DNA of 64,000 bases from Trichosphaerium sp. ATCC 40318 (taxonomy: Eukaryota; Discosea; Flabellinia; Trichosidae), in NCBI GenBank assembly GCA_038496445.1, contig JALMLS010000199.1, positions 24,238 through 88,237 of the forward strand, read 5' to 3'. How positions within the stretch are numbered: the stretch's first letter is position 1; every line of letters begins with the position of its first letter. Shown here one piece after another: positions 59,327 through 64,000 of the stretch. The translations under genes and the position numbers were made by a program. Under the pieces are notes generated by a model. That model saw only the letters and a program-made list of their open reading frames with translations. It did no database searches and had not been told where the DNA came from.

Positions 59327-60300
59327 CAACTTTGTACATAATGTAAAACAAAATAAATAGTTTGTAGTTTATTTGGTGCTAATAATAGTGAGCAATAGCA
59401 GTGCTCCTTTTAGTCAATTGTTATCCCACCTACCTTGGTAGATTGAACCAATGTACACTAAATTGTATCTTTAAAGTCTATATTAAAACTATTAGTGATG
59501 TGTTTGTGCACAGGTTTTAGTTGATAACCCTTAACATGTGTAATTAAGAATCATTATTAAACACACATATAGTTGTTTTTAACCCTTTGTAACAAAACTA
59601 CATTCAATAAACAACCAAATAATGCCAAATATACCCCAAAATAATATGCTAGTATATTAAAATTACTTTAAACAAACTGCATACTAGTTAATAATATCAT
59701 TAACAACAATTCAAGTTTGTAAAAGGTGAGCCCTAACCCTAACTGTATTTAGGGTTATAAACCTAACCCTAGCCCTAGTCAGCAACAAAAGTCTATTTGT
59801 AATTAGGGTTGTAAACCTAACCCTAGCCCTAATCTGTAACCATAATCTTTCTAATCATTAGGGTTGTAGCCCTAGCCCTAACCCTAAATTTAGATTCAAA
59901 AGAGCACAAAACCCTAGCCCTAATAGACTAAAATAACGATTAGGGTTAAACCCTAGAAGCCAATTAGGGTTTAGGGTTTAGGAGTATGTACCAACCGTAT
60001 TTTTTTGTACACTACTCTACCCTGTTGTAAAATTTTTTCGATTTTTTTGGCTTTTTTTTATGTTTTTTGCACATACAATCTCCCTGTAGGGTTACAGCAA
60101 GATAGGGTTTTTTACAAACCCAAGACCTCATCAACAATCTTGCAAACTGTCAAATTCTCATTTTTTTCTTACTTTTTTAAAACAGGCGAAATTTCCGGTG
60201 CACATTTCGAAACACGAAATTTTCCTGTCTATTTCTCAACGCAATTATTGGGGGAAAAAAAGCCTCATTTTACTTTTTTGACTTTTCATAAATCAAGGAT
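59327..60300. other. Gene-free region with telomere-like tract
   Basis: About 970 bp of AT-rich DNA between the kinase and the repeat-intron gene. The first 400 bp show nothing but AT-rich low complexity. The telomere-like tract is at 59730-59983, and 60000-60300 is T-rich and presumably the promoter of the next gene. Confidence 0.6.
59730..59983. repeat. Interstitial telomere-like repeats (CCCTAA / TTAGGG, both orientations)
   Basis: The tract is full of CCCTAA, CCCTAG and reversed TTAGGG strings, e.g. CCCTAACCCTAACTG at 59731 and TTAGGGTTTAGGGTTTAGG near 59964. Direct and inverted orientations alternate, giving hairpin-like units of about 54-55 bp (CTAACCCTAGCCCTA ... ATTAGGGTTGTA) repeated at least twice. 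Such a tract marks an old telomere, a fusion or healed end, or a subtelomere boundary. Confidence 0.8.
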
Positions 60301-61748
60301 GAGCTCAGATGAAGACCTCTCTCTCATAAACATTGAGTTTTCTGATGAGGATGAGCCCTCCAAAGAAGCTGATGGTAAGCCCAGGCTCAGGAGAAAGAGA
60401 GTACTAGGTACTAACCTCTTTTTTACTCTTTGTTTTTTTTAAAACCCCCTTTATTAGTCTTATTTTAATTTTTAAAGACTAATAAAGGGGGTTTTTTTGC
60501 TTTTAAATGGTTTTTTCAAAACCCCTAATTTTTCAAATAAATTTCGAAAAAAAATGACGGTTTTTGTACACGGTTTTCATGTGTACGATTTTTCCGTTTA
60601 CCATGCGGTTTTTTTGCATGGTAGAACCAAACCCAAACGAGGGTTTCGTAACACGCAGAACGCGTGTGCGTTGTTTTTTCGTTTGGTTTTGGTTCACACT
60701 GTTTTATTTTGCTTCAATTTTCAACAGCGAGCTCGTCGCGGTATTAGTACACGTATATTGCGTGTTCGCATGTCGCGCTAGTTGGCGGTTGGTTTTGGTA
60801 CACAATTTAATTGTGTACTTTTTTTTTTAATATTTTTTTGTTGTTTTGCTTTTTTTTACAGACTGCGAGCTCGCCGTACGATTATAAACACGCTTTTTAC
60901 GTGTTCGTACATGGCCTCGAGCTCGCGGTCGGTTTTCGTACACATAAAAAGTGTGTACTTTTTTAAAAACTGTTTTTTTTGAAAGTCTTGCTTTATAACT
61001 GACTGCAAGCTTGGTATACGGTATACAACACATGTTTATTGTGTTCGTACCTGACCTCGAGCTCGCGGTCGGTTTTTGTACACATAAAAAGTGTGTACTT
61101 TTTTAAAAACCGTTTTTTTTTTTTGAAAGTCTTGCTTTATAACTGACTGCAAGCTTGCCGTTGTGTACAAACACGTTTTTAATGTGTTCGTTTCCGACCG
61201 CGAGCTCGAGGTCATATTTTCCACACAGAAAAAACGTGTTTGTATATTTATTTAATGTGCCATCTTCTAATACTCTTTTTAGCTCCAACAAGCCCTGGTT
61301 GGATGATTGTGAGTACCCATGGAAACCACAACACTGAAACAAAAATTGTGGGTACTCTCATTGGAGAACACAGAGATGTTATCTTTGGTTTTGAGTAAGT
61401 TGGTTGTTTTTTTTTTTTTACCCATTTAATTTCGCGTTCAACGCAACACGCGCGGCGCATGTTCGTAAACGTAGCTGTCATTTATATTTTTTTTTTATTT
61501 TTTGTTTTTTTTTTAATTTTTAATTCATTTCAACTAATTTATCTATGTAGAGGTGTTATCATAGCCAACCAGTTGGTTTATGCTAAAACCATGCCCATCA
61601 AGAGGATGAAGAGATGCCTAAATGGGTTTTTTGCTGCCAGCTTTGATAATGTGTTGGAGTCTCAAATAACTCCTAACAACAAGCTGAAGGCAGCATTCAA
61701 GGTACGTTTTCCGATACATACACGCGCGGGCCGTGTTCGTTTTATTTT

Positions 61749-61783
<35 letters not shown>

Positions 61784-64000
61784 CTGATTTTTTTTTTTTT
61801 GATTATTTTTTGATTTTTTTCCTAAAGTATTCATAACACAGTTTTCATGTGTCGAACGTGTGACCGCGAGCTCGCGGTCGTGTACGAACACTTAAATATC
61901 CTGTTGTAAAATCGTTGGCTTTTTGGTTTTTTTTTTTTTTGTTTTTTTTTTAAATTAATTTGTTTCTTTAGGAGAGATTTCCATTTGTTGAAGGAGTAGA
62001 CCAACTGCAGAAGTTTATCAAAGACGTCAGAAAAATCTACTCCTCGGACGAAGAAAAGTGGTGGAAGCCGATGCACTTCGAAGGCAACTACACCAGAGAT
62101 TACAAGGAGCACGAACCCATGCCGAGAGAACACGGAGATGAGGAATCGGAGGTAGAGGAGAAAGAAAAAAATAGATGGATTATAAGCTGCAAGTGGAAAC
62201 AGTTGTATTGGCAGGTGCTACTCTGGACTGGCATATTCTACACAGCCATGGGACTTCATGTCACAGATTCTTGGTACTACATTGCCCTTCTTTTGGTCCA
62301 TTTTAGAGATTCCTTGAGCTTTGGCAATGATTCAGATTTCCATCTCTTTGTGGAGTAAGTAACAATTTTCGCGATATTTTTAACACGCGTTCTACATGTT
62401 CGAAAACGAACGTCGTCGTTTTTTTTTTTTGTTTTTTTTTTTTTTTATTTTTATTTTTATTTTTTTTATTTTTAACTTTTATGTAGCTACATGAAGACAG
62501 GCACCAATAAATTGAATGGCTGCATCATAAAGCCATCAATACAAAAGGGCCTGTTAAGAGGGATTGCTGCCAACTCCATCAACAAGAAGTATCTGAGAGT
62601 GAAAAAGCCCTCATTTTACAAAGGCCCCTTGGACATGTCACACATAGCTTGTTTTTTGAATGTCAGAGGAGTCAACCCCAGGAACATTATACAAAAGATG
62701 CCTATTTATGAAACCTTCACCAAAAGGTTTGTGCTTTGTCCTATGCCTATTGTTTGGTGTGATGAGTACAATGCAGACCCTATTGTTGGCTTTGGAGTTG
62801 GAGATGGAGCACACTGTCTTTTGACAGAGTTGGCGTACGTTCGCGAATATTTTCGAACACGTTTTTTACGTGTCGGTCGACCGACCGCGAGCTCGCGGTC
62901 ACGTTCGAACACGAGATTTTCCTGTTGTAAAAAATAACTCGAACGACGAACCTTTTTTTGTTTTTTGTTTTTCTGGTTTTTTGCTTTTCCTTACCTTATT
63001 GTTCAATTGTTTCTTACTTGTTTGCCTCAGACAAAATGCAGCTACAACCTGCAAATTTGCAATCAAAAATGTGGAGTGGATAAATCCTTTCGCCAAGATG
63101 CAAGCGATAGCGATCTACTGCACCAAGATCAACTTTCTGCAAAGTCTGACCACTCCAGACTCCAAGGTGGATCGCTACCGCCACCTGTTCAAGATGTGGT
63201 GCGACGACGCGGGCCAGGTCTTCGATTACCAAGCGGAGGCGGGAGATATAGGTAAGGTGAATTTTGCGATATGGGGAGCCAGCAGAGTCAAACCTCAGCT
63301 CAGTCCTGCTCAATGGAAAGAGGTGAGGGTTGTTTTTTTTTTTATTTTAATCTTTTTTTTTTTTTTTTTTTTCGCAAGTATTTTTAAACAGAGGTTTCGC
63401 GTGTCGTATATCGTACCGCGAGCTCGCGGTCACGTGCGAACATTAAAATACTCTGTTGTAAAACCGACGATTTTTAGTTTGTATTTTTTTATTTGTATGT
63501 TATAACTGATTGTTTTGTTTAGTTTTTGGTTAAGATGAATCTATACTTTCCATATGTGACCAACTGGAAAGAAAGCAAGCAGTTTGTTAAGGCTGGCATG
63601 TTTTTTGAGCCATTGGACAGTGCTCTGATAGCAGAATTGGTTGCATCTGCTGAAAATGTGGTACGTAGGCTTTCGTCTTTATTAGAACACGCATTTCACG
63701 TGTCGAAGTACGGACCGCGAGCTCGCGGTCGGATTCGAACACGCATTTTGTGTGTCGTACAAAGTTTCGCCCATTCACTCACACTCTCATCATAGCACAC
63801 CAAACATCCAGTGGGCTACAGGACTAGAATATTGGCTCATGCTGCATGGGCAGAGTTACTCTCCATGCCAGAATAGCAAGTCAAGTACCTTTTATATTGT
63901 TTTTTGAAAAAGGGTTTGTGTCTAACTTGTACATTTAGTTTGTCAAGGCACTGACCTGCAGGGTGTATCATGAGACCAATCAATCCTATTATTTGCAGAG
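60301..64000 (+). CDS. Unrecognised gene with repeat-bearing introns (3' end beyond window)
   Basis: ATG at 60301 (MSSDEDLSLINIEFSDEDE, acidic) with exons about 60301-60405, 61280-61394, 61550-61700, 61972-62354, 62487-62832, 63031-63318, 63521-63660, 63797 onward and 63939 onward. The protein reads APTSPGWMIVSTHGNHNTE, VIIANQLVYAKTMPIKRMK, VEGVDQLQKFIKDVRKIY, then KWKQLYWQVLLWTGIFYTA (hydrophobic), KLNGCIIKPSIQKGLLRG, MSHIACFLNVRGVNPRN, PIVGFGVGDGAHCLL and YRHLFKMWCDDAGQVF. No known domain is apparent to me. Codon use has more GC-ended codons than upstream genes. In the penultimate visible exon the phase set by earlier exons meets a TAG at 63874, so either its splice sites are misread or the gene is broken there. 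The product may belong to a family specific to subtelomeres. Confidence 0.6.
60441..60495. repeat. Perfect 21-bp inverted repeat (hairpin) in the first intron
   Basis: AAAACCCCCTTTATTAGTCTT at 60441-60461 is followed after a 13-nt AT loop by its exact complement at 60475-60495. It lies about 35 nt inside intron 1 of the 60301 gene. Confidence 0.85.
60540..61260. repeat. Array of diverged GAGCTCG-containing repeats in intron 1
   Basis: At least four units of about 140 bp follow each other. Each includes CTGC(G/A)AGCT near its start, an ACACG...CGTGT stem, a CGAGCTCGCGGTCGG core (60917, 61056; reversed-like at 61196) and GTACACATAAAAAGTGTGTAC with a T tract. The units near 60940 and 61070 are nearly identical over more than 60 bp. 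Confidence 0.75.
61862..61879. repeat. 18-bp palindrome copy in intron 3
   Basis: GACCGCGAGCTCGCGGTC, a perfect palindrome, flanked by ACACAGTTTTCATGTGT on the left and CGTGTACGAACAC then CCTGTTGTAAAA on the right. This intron also holds a very long T run. Confidence 0.85.
62883..62900. repeat. 18-bp palindrome copy in intron 5
   Basis: The same GACCGCGAGCTCGCGGTC, preceded by CGAACACGTTTTTTACGTGTC and followed by ACGTTCGAACAC and CCTGTTGTAAAA. Confidence 0.85.
63414..63431. repeat. Palindrome copy in intron 6 (one end base changed)
   Basis: TACCGCGAGCTCGCGGTC with the same flanks: CGCGTGTCGTATATCG on the left, ACGTGCGAACAT and CTGTTGTAAAA on the right. Confidence 0.8.
63713..63730. repeat. 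18-bp palindrome copy in intron 7
   Basis: GACCGCGAGCTCGCGGTC again, between AACACGCATTTCACGTGTCG and GGATTCGAACACGCATTTTGTGTG. Confidence 0.85.

Noticed and set aside
60540-61260. Possible CRISPR array
   Set aside because: The units are about 140 bp, diverged and palindromic without unique spacers, in a eukaryotic intron.
60497-61342. Several overlapping short frames on both strands in intron 1
   Set aside because: They arise from the tandem GAGCTCG repeats and sit inside an intron with good splice ends; they share repeat-derived residues only.
1-64000. tRNA or rRNA genes
   Set aside because: I looked for T-loop-like GGTTCRAATCC and rRNA-like stretches and saw none I could fold with confidence; a covariance-model search would be decisive.

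Overview
The window is nuclear DNA of an unidentified microbial eukaryote (protist). The genes are eukaryotic families: DNAJC8, CLP1, PRP40, EBP2, LZTR1-like, PAK-like kinase, RasGEF and RhoGEF. Nearly all are cut into many short exons by T-rich GT...AG introns, mostly 35-70 nt, with donors often reading gtacg or gtaag. Genes are densely packed on both strands, often with 50-400 bp between them, and the DNA is AT-rich. Short degenerate CCCTAA/TTAGGG tracts suggest a TTAGGG-type telomere repeat. I could not assign a lineage. All gene models were spliced by eye, so gene spans and domain calls are firmer than individual exon ends.

Layout. 1-2044 (+): 3' part of a G-alpha-like GTPase fused to BTB domains. 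2158-7885 (-): a GNAT acetyltransferase, a secreted tandem C-type lectin protein, and a DNAJC8-like splicing J-protein. 8081-10806: a small unknown gene (-), a YwqK/MORN-2 repeat protein (+), a 93-bp hAT-like foldback element, and a small lysine-rich gene (+). 11096-16385 (-): RasGEF; 16766-21091 (+): divergent SH3-DH-PH-MORN protein. 21969-23383 (-): a second, frameshifted YwqK-repeat gene. 23949-26103 (+): xylulokinase. 26599-36358 (-): LIM protein, LZTR1-like Kelch/BTB protein, shortened GH30 glycosidase, a THOC7-like coiled-coil protein, and a protein with four copies of an unnamed repeat. 36448-38129 (+): mevalonate kinase with an unusual N-terminal extension. 38206-39528 (-): EBP2, divergent from 39640-43234 (+), a P-loop ATPase with two HEPN-like modules. 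43351-46719 (-): PH-domain STE20/PAK-like kinase, divergent from 46828-49027 (+), a LOV-SAM-PB1-like-PAS photoreceptor candidate. 49148-59326: a small unknown gene, a possible mitoribosomal protein, CLP1 and PRP40 (divergent), and an EF-hand kinase. 59730-59983: interstitial telomere-like repeats. 60301 to the end (+): an unrecognised gene whose introns share a palindromic repeat.

Themes. The window is rich in signalling proteins with uncommon domain combinations: G-alpha/BTB, RasGEF, RhoGEF-MORN, LZTR1-like, PAK-like, EF-hand kinase and LOV-SAM. It also holds housekeeping RNA-processing genes (DNAJC8, CLP1, PRP40, EBP2, possibly THOC7). The strongest leads are the LOV-SAM protein with an intact photoactive cysteine motif, the duplicated HEPN-ATPase gene, the G-alpha-BTB fusion with an altered switch II, and the repeat-derived introns beyond the telomere-like tract.
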